NCBI RefSeq assembly: GCF_050410775.1
Contig: NZ_CP191229.1
Reading direction: 5' to 3' (one strand)
Origin: Erwinia sp050410775
GTDB lineage: Bacteria > Pseudomonadota > Gammaproteobacteria > Enterobacterales > Enterobacteriaceae
DNA: 64,000 nt
Shown here piece after piece: positions 25,981-34,597 of the stretch (the stretch's first letter is position 1; each line of letters opens with the position of its first letter). Below the pieces are notes generated by a model, which had not been told where the DNA came from, did not search any database, and saw only the letters and a program-made list of their open reading frames with translations. A program made the translations under genes and the position numbers.

Positions 25981-27354
25981 TTATTCGCCGCTCACGACCA
26001 CCAGCTTCTGGTTAACGAACTCTTTAATGCCAAGATCGGAAAGTTCACGCCCGTAGCCTGAACGCTTCACGCCGCCAAAAGGAAGTTCGGCAGAGGTATC
26101 GCTGGCAGAATTGATATAAACCATCCCCGTTTCGATGCGGGAGGCCATTTTCTTCGCGCGTTCAATGTCGCGGGAAAAGATAGCGCCGCCAAGGCCATAA
26201 TGCGAGTCGTTCGCCAGGGTGACTGCCTCGTTGTCATCTTTTACCACGTAGACCTGGGCGACCGGGCCAAAGAACTCTTCAAACCAGGCCGGATTATCAC
26301 GCGTAATATTGGTCAGGATTGTCGGCTCAAAGAAGCAGCCTTCACCCTCAATGGCCTTACCACCAAGATGAAGCTTCGCACCCTTAGCGACGGCATTATC
26401 GACCTGCTTCACAAGGGTATCCCGTGCGCTGGCTGAAGAAAGCGGGCCGAGAGTTGTACTCTCATCCAGCGGATCGCCCGTTTTAACTTCACGAAAGGCC
26501 TGGGTAAATTTTTCCAGAAAGGCATCAGCCACTTTTTCATGAAGAATAAAGCGCTTGGCCGCCGTGCAGACCTGCCCGCAGTTGCTGAGACGTGCGCCTA
26601 CTCCCGCTTTTACGGCCTTTTCAAGATCGCAGTCGTCAAGCACTACAAAGACATCATTACCACCAAGTTCCAGCGTGGTTTTCTTCAGATACTTACCTGC
26701 CTGCTGAGCAACCGCGCTCCCGGCACGTTCAGAGCCGGTCAGGGCCGCACCCTGTACGCGATCGTCGGCAATCAGTGAGGCAATCTGATCGCTGCTCACA
26801 AACAGATTGGTCCATGCGCCTTCTGGCGCGCCGGCTTCACGGACAAGCTCTTCAAAGAGCGTGGCGCAATGCGGTACGTTTGCTGCATGTTTTGCCAGCA
26901 CTGGATTACCCGCTGCCAGGTTAGGTGCCAGTACGCGCATCAGCTGGTAATACGGGAAGTTCCAGGGTTCAACAGCTACTAACACGCCAATAGGATGGTT
27001 TTCAACCCAGGCTTCGCCCAGCTCGCTAGGGTATTTGGTTGGCGCAAGAAAGCGCTCGGCGTTCTCGGCGTAGTAGCGGGCAATTTGTGCACAGAGCTGG
27101 ACTTCGGCACGGCTCTGATTAATCAGTTTCCCCATCTCGATGCTGGCTACCTTCGCTAATTCATCTGCCCGGCTGTCGATCAAATCAGCCATCTTTTTCA
27201 GAACCTGAAGGCGGGGCTGAACGGGTCCTTTAGACCAGTCTGAATGATAGAGGTCATCCGCGGTAGCAAGCGCCTTTTCAACGTCGGCCTCACTGTGATC
27301 CTGCCAGTTTTTTATAAGTTTATTGTTTGCCGGATTAATTGTCTGATAAGACAT
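25981..27354 (-). CDS. NAD(P)-dependent succinate-semialdehyde dehydrogenase-like aldehyde dehydrogenase
   Basis: A 457-residue aldehyde dehydrogenase. The catalytic Cys is in NCGQVCTAAKRF and the general base Glu in TTLELGGND; the cofactor segment WNFPYYQLMR and the C-terminal ELPFGGVKRSGYGRELSDLGIKEF are typical of the succinate-semialdehyde (Sad/GabD1-like) branch, including EMGKLINQSRAEV near residue 73. The precise substrate cannot be fixed from sequence. AAGGAGTG precedes the ATG. Not part of the E. coli agp-wrbA neighbourhood, so it is an insertion relative to that order. Confidence 0.88.
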   Translation of the reverse strand: MSYQTINPANNKLIKNWQDHSEADVEKALATADDLYHSDWSKGPVQPRLQVLKKMADLIDSRADELAKVASIEMGKLINQSRAEVQLCAQIARYYAENAERFLAPTKYPSELGEAWVENHPIGVLVAVEPWNFPYYQLMRVLAPNLAAGNPVLAKHAANVPHCATLFEELVREAGAPEGAWTNLFVSSDQIASLIADDRVQGAALTGSERAGSAVAQQAGKYLKKTTLELGGNDVFVVLDDCDLEKAVKAGVGARLSNCGQVCTAAKRFILHEKVADAFLEKFTQAFREVKTGDPLDESTTLGPLSSASARDTLVKQVDNAVAKGAKLHLGGKAIEGEGCFFEPTILTNITRDNPAWFEEFFGPVAQVYVVKDDNEAVTLANDSHYGLGGAIFSRDIERAKKMASRIETGMVYINSASDTSAELPFGGVKRSGYGRELSDLGIKEFVNQKLVVVSGE

Positions 27355-27483
27355 ACTTCACTCCTTTTGGGACAACTGCCTGACGTTCAGGCTTGAAACA
27401 CATAGAGTTAAGCGTAGTAGACGTAACACCGGTTTCACAACGTCACTCCTGATGCGATAACTCCGAATCCGTAACCGGAGCAT

Positions 27484-27511
27484 AAAAAAAGGCGGGTTTC
27501 CCCGCCTTTTA
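27484..27511 (-). terminator. Terminator of wrbA-yccJ
   Basis: On the minus strand AAAAGGCGGG, loop GAAA, CCCGCCTTTTTTT, just past the yccJ stop. Confidence 0.9.
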
Positions 27512-27525
27512 GGCTGACATGTTCG

Positions 27526-27756
27526 CTAGACGTTTTTGCGTTCAACAACCTTGTTGTCCCAGGTCAGTACGTCCTTATCAGTCTTATCAAAGGCCTTAAA
27601 CAGGACCTCATCATTTCCCTGCTGCTCCCAGATTTCTTCAGCGAGCTTCTCATCGTAATTCGCCACTTCAAAAATGGCTTCGGCGATTTCAGGCGAGGTG
27701 GCGCGGATGCTGGCCCACTCTCCAACGTTATGATTTTTGGCTTGTTGCGTTGTCAT
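27526..27756 (-). CDS. yccJ: YccJ family protein
   Basis: A 76-residue acidic soluble protein (E. coli YccJ 75) with the conserved HNVGEWASIRATSPEIAEAIFEVANYDEKLAE pattern and the tail VERKNV. Function unknown; in E. coli it is co-transcribed with wrbA. It starts 20 nt after the wrbA stop with GGAGAGC upstream, so the same operon is inferred. Confidence 0.94.
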   Translation of the reverse strand: MTTQQAKNHNVGEWASIRATSPEIAEAIFEVANYDEKLAEEIWEQQGNDEVLFKAFDKTDKDVLTWDNKVVERKNV

Positions 27757-27776
27757 AGTGCTCTCCTGTAATGAGT

Positions 27777-28376
27777 TTATCCGTTGAGTTTTACTGCCAG
27801 ACTCGCTACATGCGCGCCCTGAAAGCGGGCTATTTCCAGTTCGGCTGCGCTGGGTTGACGGGATCCGTCGCCGCCAGCCAGCGTGGTGGCGCCATAAGGC
27901 GTTCCGCCACGCACTTCAGAAATGTCGAAAAGTTCTTTCGAGCCGTAGCCCAAAGGCACAATAACCATGCCGTGGTGGGCGAGGGTGGTCCAGGTTGACG
28001 TAATGGTCTGTTCCTGACCGCCGCCCGTGCCGGTAGAAGCAAAGACGCTGGCTAATTTGCCATACAGCGCGCCAGAAGCCCAAAGGCCGCCGGTTCGATC
28101 GAGGAAAGTCCGCATCTGTCCGGACATATTGCCGAATCGTGTTGGCGTGCCAATCAGGATCGCATCGTATTGAGGCAGTTCTTCTGGCGTGGCCTGTTCC
28201 GCAGGCTGATCTGTCTTTCCGCCAACCTGAGCAAAGCGTTCCGGGTCCATGGTTTCTGGCACCCGCTTAATGGTGACTTCTGCGCCATTAACGCCACGGG
28301 CACCCTCAGCGACTGCATTGGCCATCGTTTCGATATGCCCATACATTGAATAATAAAGCACTAAAATTTTCGCCAT
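27777..28376 (-). CDS. wrbA: NAD(P)H:quinone oxidoreductase WrbA
   Basis: A 199-residue flavodoxin-like FMN enzyme (E. coli 198). The phosphate-binding loop YYSMYGHIETMA starts at residue 8; PTRFGNMSGQMRTFLDRTGGLW and GTGGGQEQTI are the flavin and substrate segments. It reduces quinones by two electrons and protects against redox cycling. First gene of the wrbA-yccJ operon. Confidence 0.97.
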   Translation of the reverse strand: MAKILVLYYSMYGHIETMANAVAEGARGVNGAEVTIKRVPETMDPERFAQVGGKTDQPAEQATPEELPQYDAILIGTPTRFGNMSGQMRTFLDRTGGLWASGALYGKLASVFASTGTGGGQEQTITSTWTTLAHHGMVIVPLGYGSKELFDISEVRGGTPYGATTLAGGDGSRQPSAAELEIARFQGAHVASLAVKLNG

Positions 28377-28454
28377 CCCTACGCTCCCTGGGTCAGTAGT
28401 TTCGTTAAATCAATGAGGGCGGCTGGGCGGTTGCGGACAACCGCCCGCCAGACA

Positions 28455-28565
28455 TCAGGATTTCCTGGTCGGTTCAGAAGGCGCTTTAGGGGGCATTTTG
28501 TCACCCGATTCCGGAGCCTTGCGCGGATCGTCTTTAGCGTCAGGGCGTTTTTCTGTGTCAGTCAT
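28455..28565 (-). CDS. Hypothetical 36-residue hydrophilic protein
   Basis: A short frame of 36 residues starting MTDTEKRPDAKDDPRK and ending EPTRKS, rich in Asp, Lys, Pro and Glu, with no hydrophobic segment. A clear ribosome-binding site AGGAGAG precedes the ATG by 4 nt. It lies upstream of wrbA on the same strand, 78 nt from the wrbA start, so it could head that operon. I do not recognise the family. The composition suggests an intrinsically disordered, possibly stress-related peptide. Confidence 0.5.
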   Translation of the reverse strand: MTDTEKRPDAKDDPRKAPESGDKMPPKAPSEPTRKS

Positions 28566-28895
28566 TACACTCTCCTGCTTGAGTCGTCAGTGATTTGCCA
28601 GAAAAGTAAGTATAGAAGAGAGGAAAAAGCGTGCAGCGGGATAGAGGGATTTTCTGTTTGTTTGACGCTTTTTAACTCAACACTCCAGATAAATGATTAA
28701 CACTAATAATGTGATTACTCAGGCGTTTCGGGCCAGCGCTTCTCTTTAAAAGAAGAAATTATTAGCAGTTACTGGCGCGTAACCTATGCTTAGTAGCGCG
28801 GCTGGCTGTTTTAACTGGCTGCCCTGAAAACCCACCGTTGGGGTGGGTGAAATGCCTGAATGCAGTATGGTGGCTTAACTATTTGGAGGTCAGAA
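28566..28895. other. Intergenic region before ymdF
   Basis: 330 bp without a supported gene. It contains a 7-bp hairpin ACCCACC/GGTGGGT at 28830-28848 in the likely ymdF leader. CTATGCTTA at about 28781-28789 resembles the -10 of a general-stress promoter, but this is a weak guess. Confidence 0.5.
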
Positions 28896-29072
28896 ATGGC
28901 AGAGCATCGTGGTGGATCTGGAAATTTCGCTGAAGATCGTAAAAGAGCATCGGAAGCTGGCCGGAAGGGCGGTAAGGTCAGCGGAGGGAATTTTAAAAAC
29001 GATCCCCAGCGCGCCTCCCAGGCCGGTGAGAAAGGGGGCCGTAACAGCCGTGGCAGTCGGGAGCAAACCTGA
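28896..29072 (+). CDS. ymdF: KGG-repeat stress protein YmdF
   Basis: A 58-residue protein (E. coli YmdF 57) with two copies of the KGG motif: GNFAEDRKRASEAGRKGGK and GNFKNDPQRASQAGEKGGR. The start ATG at 28896 has GGAGG 6 nt upstream. KGG proteins are small, basic and stress-induced; the molecular role is unknown. It lies between wrbA and the rut operon, the same order as E. coli. Confidence 0.94.
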   Translation: MAEHRGGSGNFAEDRKRASEAGRKGGKVSGGNFKNDPQRASQAGEKGGRNSRGSREQT

Positions 29073-29105
29073 TCTGAGGTTTCACTGGCGCAGGCGCATG
29101 CCCAC

Positions 29106-29128
29106 ACCGCCGGGCCTCACCCGGCGGT
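29106..29128 (+). terminator. Hairpin after ymdF
   Basis: Perfect 9-bp stem ACCGCCGGG/CCCGGCGGT around CCTCA. Only a poor T-run follows, so termination is likely but not certain. Confidence 0.55.
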
Positions 29129-29162
29129 AATCTATTGTTTGTTGACCCACAGGTTATCCCTC

Positions 29163-29176
29163 TGCACACTAGTGCA
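29163..29176. promoter_or_regulatory. Inverted repeat upstream of the DMT exporter
   Basis: TGCAC-ACTA-GTGCA, a perfect 5-bp inverted repeat with a 4-nt spacer, ending 24 nt before the exporter start. It has the form of a dimeric repressor or activator site; the binding protein is unknown. Confidence 0.4.
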
Positions 29177-29199
29177 AATTATCCAGAACCGGCCCTTTC

Positions 29200-30126
29200 A
29201 TGTCTGCCTTTCTTTCCCGTTATAAACTCGCTTTCACCCGTCAGGAGAGCATTCTTGTTCTGATCACTATGGTCTGGGGCGGCACCTTTCTGGCTGTTCA
29301 CCATGCGATGACCGTCAGCGGCCCGTTCTTTTTTGTTGGCACGCGTTTCGCCACGGCGGCACTGTTGTTAGCCCTTTTTTCATGGCGTTCCCTACGTGGC
29401 CTGACCCGGACCGAGCTGAAAGCCGGTGCGCTGATCGGCGTGGCAATCGGCTGCGGTTATGGCCTGCAAACCTGGGGAATGCAGACGATAAGCAGCAGCA
29501 AATCGGCATTCATTACCGCACTGTATGTGCCATTGGTACCGGTTTTACAGTGGATGTTTCTCGGCAGGTTACCGGGAGTGATGGCCTGGGTCGGTATTGT
29601 GCTCGCTTTTGCCGGCCTGATGCTACTGGCAGGGCCCGAGGGCGGCTCGCTGGCCTTTAATGCGGGCGAACTGGCCACCCTGCTCAGCACGCTGGCTATT
29701 GCGGCAGAAATTATTTTAATCAGCGCTTACGCGGGCAAGGTGGATGTTAAAAGAGTGACGGTGGTTCAGCTGGCGGTCGCTTCACTGTTTGCGTTCGTCC
29801 TGATGGCACCGAACGGCGAGTCGGTTCCGGCGTTCTCTCCTTATCTGGTTGGCAGTGCCGTGGGGCTGGGCATCGCCAGCGCCATTATCCAGGTCACGAT
29901 GAACTGGGCACAGAGAAGCGTATCTCCCACGCGGGCGACCGTGATCTATGCGGGCGAACCCGTCTGGGCCGGGATAGTGGGCAGGTTTGCCGGAGAACGT
30001 CTGCCCGCCGTGGCGCTACTTGGCGGAGCGCTGATTGTCGCTGGGGTTATCGTCAGTGAACTCAAGCTGAAAGGCAAAAAAAGGGCGAAGGAGGAGCCTT
30101 CGCCGCAGGAGAGAGAGGCCAGCTAG
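29200..30126 (+). CDS. DMT family (EamA) transporter
   Basis: A 308-residue inner-membrane protein with ten hydrophobic helices in two EamA repeats (VWGGTFLAVHHAM in repeat 1; the second begins near residue 150). EamA proteins export metabolites or amino acids; the substrate cannot be read from sequence. A short charged tail (KLKGKKRAKEEPSPQEREAS) is cytoplasmic. No clear ribosome-binding site precedes the ATG. The stop overlaps the convergent rutG stop by 4 nt. It is inserted between ymdF and rutG compared with E. coli. Confidence 0.87.
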   Translation: MSAFLSRYKLAFTRQESILVLITMVWGGTFLAVHHAMTVSGPFFFVGTRFATAALLLALFSWRSLRGLTRTELKAGALIGVAIGCGYGLQTWGMQTISSSKSAFITALYVPLVPVLQWMFLGRLPGVMAWVGIVLAFAGLMLLAGPEGGSLAFNAGELATLLSTLAIAAEIILISAYAGKVDVKRVTVVQLAVASLFAFVLMAPNGESVPAFSPYLVGSAVGLGIASAIIQVTMNWAQRSVSPTRATVIYAGEPVWAGIVGRFAGERLPAVALLGGALIVAGVIVSELKLKGKKRAKEEPSPQEREAS

Positions 30127-31451
30127 CTGTCCTGGCGTACCACGCTCTGGCCGCTGAGCGCTGCGGCTCCACGACGGCTCAGAATGGCGTTAAGGAGTAT
30201 AGCGCCGAAGGTCGCCGTCCCGATACCGCCCATGGTAAAGCTGCCGATCTGTAGCGAAAAGTCGCCAGCGCCCAGCACCAGCGTCACCGCGACCATAATC
30301 AGATTCCCGTTCTGGCCCAGATCGACATGGTTCTGTACCCAGATACGTGCGCCTGCGACCGCAATGAGGCCGAATACCACGATGGAGGCACCGCCGATAA
30401 CCGGGCCGGGGATGGTGTGGATCAGCGCGCCAAATTTGGGTGAAAATCCGAGCAGGATAGCGATAACCGCAGCCGCCACAAAGACCAGCGTGGAATAGAC
30501 TTTAGTCACCGCCATCACGCCGATATTCTCCGCATAGGTGGTGACGCCACTGCCGCCAAAACCGCCTGAAACCATCGTCGCCAGCCCGTCACCCACGAAT
30601 GCCCGTCCCATATAGGGATCGAGATTTTTTCCCGTCATCGCCGATACCGCCTTGAGATGGCCCAGGTTCTCCGCCACCAAAATCACCGCTACCGGCGCAA
30701 TCATAAACATTGCTTGGCTGGAGAAGGTCGGGCTGGTAGTGGTGGGCAGGCCAAACCACGGCGCAGCAGCTATCAGGCTGAAATCGACCGGCTTACCCAG
30801 CCCCAGCCCGTTAGTCAGCAGCGCATAAATCGCCCAGGCGGCGATCAGTCCGACCAGAATCAGCAGGCGCTGCACCATACCCCGCGTAAATACAGCCACC
30901 ACACCAATACATAAGACGGTCATCACCGCCATCCAGCTGTCGAACATTGAGGCTGAAACCCCGCGAACCGCAATAGGCGCCAGGTTCAGGCCGATAGCCA
31001 TGACCACGGCGCCCGTTACCACCGGCGGCATCATTTTTTCTATCCAGCGCGTGCCTGCTTTCATCACGATAAAACCGATCAGGGTATAAAGCAGCCCACA
31101 GGCGATGATGCCACCGAGCGCGACGCTAAGTGCAGGGTTGACTCCCTGACCGGTGTAGCCGGTTACCGCAATAACCACCCCAACAAATGCGGCGCTGGAA
31201 CCCAGATAACTGGGTACGCGGCCGCCGGTGATAACAAAAAAGAGTAGGGTGCCGACGCCGGACATCAGAATGGACAGGTTAGGGTCCAGTCCCATCAACA
31301 GGGGCATCAACACCGTGGCGCCAAACATGGCGACCGCATGCTGAAGACCCATGACCAGCGTCTGGCCCAGCGGTAACATTTCATCCGGCGCAACTAAACC
31401 CTGTGCTGAGGCTGTCTGTTTACGCCAGTGGGGGAACCAGGAAGTTGCCAT
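30123..31451 (-). CDS. rutG: Pyrimidine permease RutG
   Basis: A 442-residue nucleobase:cation symporter of the NCS2/UraA family, the E. coli length. The start ATG at 31451 (MATSWFPHW) has GGAG 6 nt upstream. FGATVLMPLLMGLDPNLSILMSG, VPSYLGSSAAFVG and APVAVILVAENLGHLKAVSAMTG (the family substrate-site helix) are nearly identical to E. coli RutG. Takes up uracil to feed the Rut pathway. Last gene of the operon. Confidence 0.97.
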   Translation of the reverse strand: MATSWFPHWRKQTASAQGLVAPDEMLPLGQTLVMGLQHAVAMFGATVLMPLLMGLDPNLSILMSGVGTLLFFVITGGRVPSYLGSSAAFVGVVIAVTGYTGQGVNPALSVALGGIIACGLLYTLIGFIVMKAGTRWIEKMMPPVVTGAVVMAIGLNLAPIAVRGVSASMFDSWMAVMTVLCIGVVAVFTRGMVQRLLILVGLIAAWAIYALLTNGLGLGKPVDFSLIAAAPWFGLPTTTSPTFSSQAMFMIAPVAVILVAENLGHLKAVSAMTGKNLDPYMGRAFVGDGLATMVSGGFGGSGVTTYAENIGVMAVTKVYSTLVFVAAAVIAILLGFSPKFGALIHTIPGPVIGGASIVVFGLIAVAGARIWVQNHVDLGQNGNLIMVAVTLVLGAGDFSLQIGSFTMGGIGTATFGAILLNAILSRRGAAALSGQSVVRQDS

Positions 31452-31499
31452 CGTCTTCTCCAAAGAAGTGAATAAAGCAGTAACCGCCGGGGCGGGGGA

Positions 31500-32024
31500 T
31501 CAGGCTTCCTGCCGCCGTAAATGATGATAGCCACGATCGAAATAGATCAGGCCATGCGTGTCCTCACTGCATAAAAGCGCCTGCGCTTCACAGACGAGAA
31601 TATCGTGCGTTCCCACGCTCATCACCTGAGTAACATGGCAGTCAAAGGAGGCGACCGCACCTGTCAGGATGGGTGAGCCGGTCACCAGGGTTGACCAGTC
31701 TGCGGCAATAAACCGCTCCTCCATCGGCGTTTTCCCGCCAAACAGCGCGGAGAGCGACTCATGTCCGGCAGCCAGCGTGTTTACGCAAAGGCGTCGGTTA
31801 GCGTTAAAAATCTCCCAGACCGAGGCGGAACGGTTCAGGCAGACCAGCAGCGCTGGCGGCGTATCGGTCACGCTGCAAACGGCGGAAGCGGTAAAGCCGG
31901 CACGCCCGGCAGGTCCGTCGGTGGTGATGATATTAACCGCTGCCCCAAGACGGGCCATCGCATTCCGGTAATCCTGTTTCTCCACGCCGTTAACAACCGC
32001 AGGCGCTAGTGTTGCCAGTGACAT
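31500..32024 (-). CDS. rutF: NADH:FMN reductase RutF
   Basis: A 174-residue flavin reductase (E. coli 164) supplying FMNH2 to RutA. The start at 32024 (MSLATLAPAVVNGVEK) has AAGGGG upstream; the longer frame to 32105 would run into rutE. YRNAMARLGAAVNIITTDGPAGRAGFTASAVCSVTDTPP and GGKTPMEERF are the flavin-reductase-domain core. It follows rutE by 10 nt. Confidence 0.96.
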   Translation of the reverse strand: MSLATLAPAVVNGVEKQDYRNAMARLGAAVNIITTDGPAGRAGFTASAVCSVTDTPPALLVCLNRSASVWEIFNANRRLCVNTLAAGHESLSALFGGKTPMEERFIAADWSTLVTGSPILTGAVASFDCHVTQVMSVGTHDILVCEAQALLCSEDTHGLIYFDRGYHHLRRQEA

Positions 32025-32034
32025 AGTCTTCCCC

Positions 32035-32625
32035 TTATTCAAACGTGCAGGCGATATTGAAGTCGAGCCTGGGCAGGCGCGCATAAACTTTTTCAGGATC
32101 GCCATAGCCGATATTGATCAACATATTGCTTCTCCAGCCGCTGGCGCTGAAAAAAGCCGCATCCACCGCATCGCGATCGAAACCGGACATCGGGCCGGTA
32201 TCCAGACCAAGCGCGCGACAGGCGGCAATCAGGTAAGCGGCCTGGAGAGAGCTGTTGCGGAACGCGGTCTCTTCAGCCAGCGCCGGGCTGCTGGTAAACC
32301 ACACTTTTGCATCAGCATGGGGAAACAGCATCGGCAGCTGCTCATAAAAGGCCGGGTCCCAGGCGACAATGGCGGTCACCGGCGCGGAAAGCGTTTTTTC
32401 AAGGTTTCCGCTGGAAAGCGTGGGTTTCAGCTTCGCTTTCCCCTCCCCACTGCTGACAAAGGCAAAGCGCGCCGGGCTGCAATTCGCCGAAGTCGGCCCC
32501 ATTTTCAGCAGATCGTAAACCTGCTGAATCTTTTCCCGGGTGACGGGGCGATCCTGCCAGCCGTTAAAGGTGCGGGCGGCGGTAAAAAGGGTTTCCAGCG
32601 CGGTTGAGTTCAGGGCGTCTGCCAT
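32035..32625 (-). CDS. rutE: Malonic semialdehyde reductase RutE
   Basis: A 196-residue nitroreductase-family FMN enzyme (E. coli 196) that reduces malonic semialdehyde to 3-hydroxypropionate, the end product of uracil breakdown. GPTSANCSPARFAFV near residue 44 is the FMN loop; GLDTGPMSGFD is conserved. It overlaps rutD by 16 nt. Confidence 0.96.
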   Translation of the reverse strand: MADALNSTALETLFTAARTFNGWQDRPVTREKIQQVYDLLKMGPTSANCSPARFAFVSSGEGKAKLKPTLSSGNLEKTLSAPVTAIVAWDPAFYEQLPMLFPHADAKVWFTSSPALAEETAFRNSSLQAAYLIAACRALGLDTGPMSGFDRDAVDAAFFSASGWRSNMLINIGYGDPEKVYARLPRLDFNIACTFE

Positions 32626-33434
32626 AATGGCTCCCGTTCAGCGGTTTCAGTCAGGGCCGGTTGGTTCGCAAGCCAGCCCAGTAAAAGTGCATTGAAGGTG
32701 GCGCTGGCGCTGACGCTCATGGCGTGCCCACCCCAGGCCATCTCTTTTAGCGTGGCATTGGGCAGGACCGCGCTCAGCGCGTGTGAGCAGCGCCACGGGA
32801 CCAGCAGGTCGTCCTGCGAGCAGAGCAGCAGCACCGGCTGAGCGATCGCATGTGCCCTGGTGGTAAAGTCACAGGCCATTAAGGCATGCAGGCGGCGCAG
32901 CAGATTTTCCGTCCCCTGAAAATGGGCGGCGTGCAGTGCATCTTCCGCCTCGATTCGGGCCTGGTTTTCCGACAGCCAGTCAGCGGGATAGAGAAACAGC
33001 GGCTGTGCCCGGACGTAGCTCTCCACGCCGGAATTCAGCAGAAGGTCCTGACGGACGCTAAAGCAGCGTCGCGTATGGGCATCCAGCCTTAGCCAGCCGT
33101 TCACAATTACCAGACCGGCGAGGCGATCCGGGTAGTCCAGCGCCATTTGCATGGCGATCATTCCACCCAGCGCATGACCGATGACCACATACTTTTCGAC
33201 GCCTTTTTCCGCCAGCGCTTCGGCAAGTTCTGCGGCCATATCGCGCATGCTGTAGCCGTCAGGGAGGGCGTCGGCGTTGTGACCCGTCCCGCGTTGATCG
33301 TAAGTCACCACCCGATAGCGCTCTGAAAGCGCATTGATCTGAGGCAGCCAGAAACTGCCGACGCCCCCCAGACCAGCCGCAAGAACCAGAGTACCTGCGC
33401 CGGGATGGGCTGAACCTGAAAGCGTTAAATGCAT
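32610..33434 (-). CDS. rutD: Alpha/beta-hydrolase fold protein RutD (carbamate hydrolysis)
   Basis: A 274-residue alpha/beta-hydrolase-fold protein. It is thought to speed breakdown of carbamate formed from peroxyureidoacrylate cleavage. YDQRGTGHNADAL and the elbow VVIGHALGGMIAMQMALDYP are clear; the usual nucleophile Ser in GxSxG is Ala here, as in E. coli RutD, so it is not a normal serine hydrolase. The His of the dyad lies in the AWGGHAM region near the C-terminus. Confidence 0.94.
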   Translation of the reverse strand: MHLTLSGSAHPGAGTLVLAAGLGGVGSFWLPQINALSERYRVVTYDQRGTGHNADALPDGYSMRDMAAELAEALAEKGVEKYVVIGHALGGMIAMQMALDYPDRLAGLVIVNGWLRLDAHTRRCFSVRQDLLLNSGVESYVRAQPLFLYPADWLSENQARIEAEDALHAAHFQGTENLLRRLHALMACDFTTRAHAIAQPVLLLCSQDDLLVPWRCSHALSAVLPNATLKEMAWGGHAMSVSASATFNALLLGWLANQPALTETAEREPLWQTP

Positions 33435-33445
33435 CAGACTCTCCG

Positions 33446-33832
33446 TTATTTAGCGATGTGGGCCACGCTGGCAATCTCAACTAAAGCATCAGGTTTAACC
33501 AGCCCGCACTGAATGCAGAAACGTGCCGGTTTTTCGCCCGGGAAATAGTCAGCGTATACGGCGTTCACCGCCGCATAATTGTCCCAGCTGGTGATAAAGA
33601 TGGAGTTAAAGGTCACGTCATCCATCGTTCCTCCTGCGGTTTCGATCACGCGCTTGATGGTTTCCAGCACATGTCGCGTCTGGGCGGCAGCATCGCCAAC
33701 GTGCACTACATTGTTATCCCGATCGAAAGGCAGCGTTCCTGAGACATACACGACACCATCGGCCAGTGTTCCCGGCACAAAAGGCGCAATAGGCGCACTG
33801 CTTCCCGCAGGGACGATCGCTTTTTTAGGCAT
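33446..33832 (-). CDS. rutC: 3-aminoacrylate deaminase RutC
   Basis: A 128-residue RidA/YjgF-family trimer subunit (E. coli 128). The hallmark RFCIQCGLVKPDALVEI contains the active-site Arg; PAGSSAPIAPFVPGTLADGVVYVSG matches E. coli almost completely. It deaminates 3-aminoacrylate to malonic semialdehyde and ammonia. GGAGG precedes the ATG. Confidence 0.97.
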   Translation of the reverse strand: MPKKAIVPAGSSAPIAPFVPGTLADGVVYVSGTLPFDRDNNVVHVGDAAAQTRHVLETIKRVIETAGGTMDDVTFNSIFITSWDNYAAVNAVYADYFPGEKPARFCIQCGLVKPDALVEIASVAHIAK

Positions 33833-33847
33833 GTTTCCTCCGGTCGG

Positions 33848-34597
33848 TCAGGCCGTCTGCTTTAACGGCGTCTGGTGGGGTTGTAAGGCTGAACAAAACG
33901 TAGTGACGTCAGACACCCAGCCAAAAAACGTTTCGATATTGAACAGCGCCGCCTGCTGTGCAAAGGGCGGGCCGGCCTGATGCGTCGCATCCTCAAGCAC
34001 GATGCCGAAATATTCGAGGAAAAAGCCGTCACGCAGCGTCGATTCCACGCAGACATTAGTGGCGATACCGGTAAATACCAGATGCCGGATCCCTCTGCTG
34101 CGCAGCATGCTGTCGAGCGGCGTGTTGAAAAAACCGCTGTAGCGGGGTTTTGGCAGAACGATATCGCCCGGCTGGGGCTGAAGTTCATCGACCAGCGCAT
34201 AATCCCAGCCGCCTTTCGCCAGTAATTTTCCTTCCAGTTCAGGCTGAGCGCGCATGGTTTTTAATGCGTTGGACTTATGCCAGTTCGGCGACCCCGGGCC
34301 ACCAGCCTCCTGATAGCGGTCGTCCCAGCCGTTCTGGAACCAGATAATCTGGATGCCCGCCTCGCGGGCGGTTTCCACGGCCAGCTTGATATTTTCAATC
34401 ACCGGGCGGGTAGCCGAGACATCAAAACCGGCTAAATCCAGATAGCCGCCGGGAGTGGCGTAAGCATTCTGCATATCGACTACGATCAGTGCCGTTTGCG
34501 ACGGGGGAAAAGCGATAGCTTCCGGCCGGGCGTCAAGCGTAACGCTGTTTTTACCGGAGGCTGTCGTAGCGACGACGGTTTCTCTGCGGCTCATCAT
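33848..34597 (-). CDS. rutB: Peroxyureidoacrylate/ureidoacrylate amidohydrolase RutB
   Basis: A 249-residue isochorismatase-like cysteine hydrolase (E. coli about 230; the extra 18-19 residues are at the N-terminus). The catalytic Asp is in LIVVDMQNAYATPGG, Lys in LPKPRYSGFF, Cys in GIATNVCVES. ATG overlaps the rutA TGA (ATGATGA), with AGGAGGT 4 nt upstream. It cleaves the RutA product to 3-aminoacrylate and carbamate. Confidence 0.97.
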   Translation of the reverse strand: MMSRRETVVATTASGKNSVTLDARPEAIAFPPSQTALIVVDMQNAYATPGGYLDLAGFDVSATRPVIENIKLAVETAREAGIQIIWFQNGWDDRYQEAGGPGSPNWHKSNALKTMRAQPELEGKLLAKGGWDYALVDELQPQPGDIVLPKPRYSGFFNTPLDSMLRSRGIRHLVFTGIATNVCVESTLRDGFFLEYFGIVLEDATHQAGPPFAQQAALFNIETFFGWVSDVTTFCSALQPHQTPLKQTA

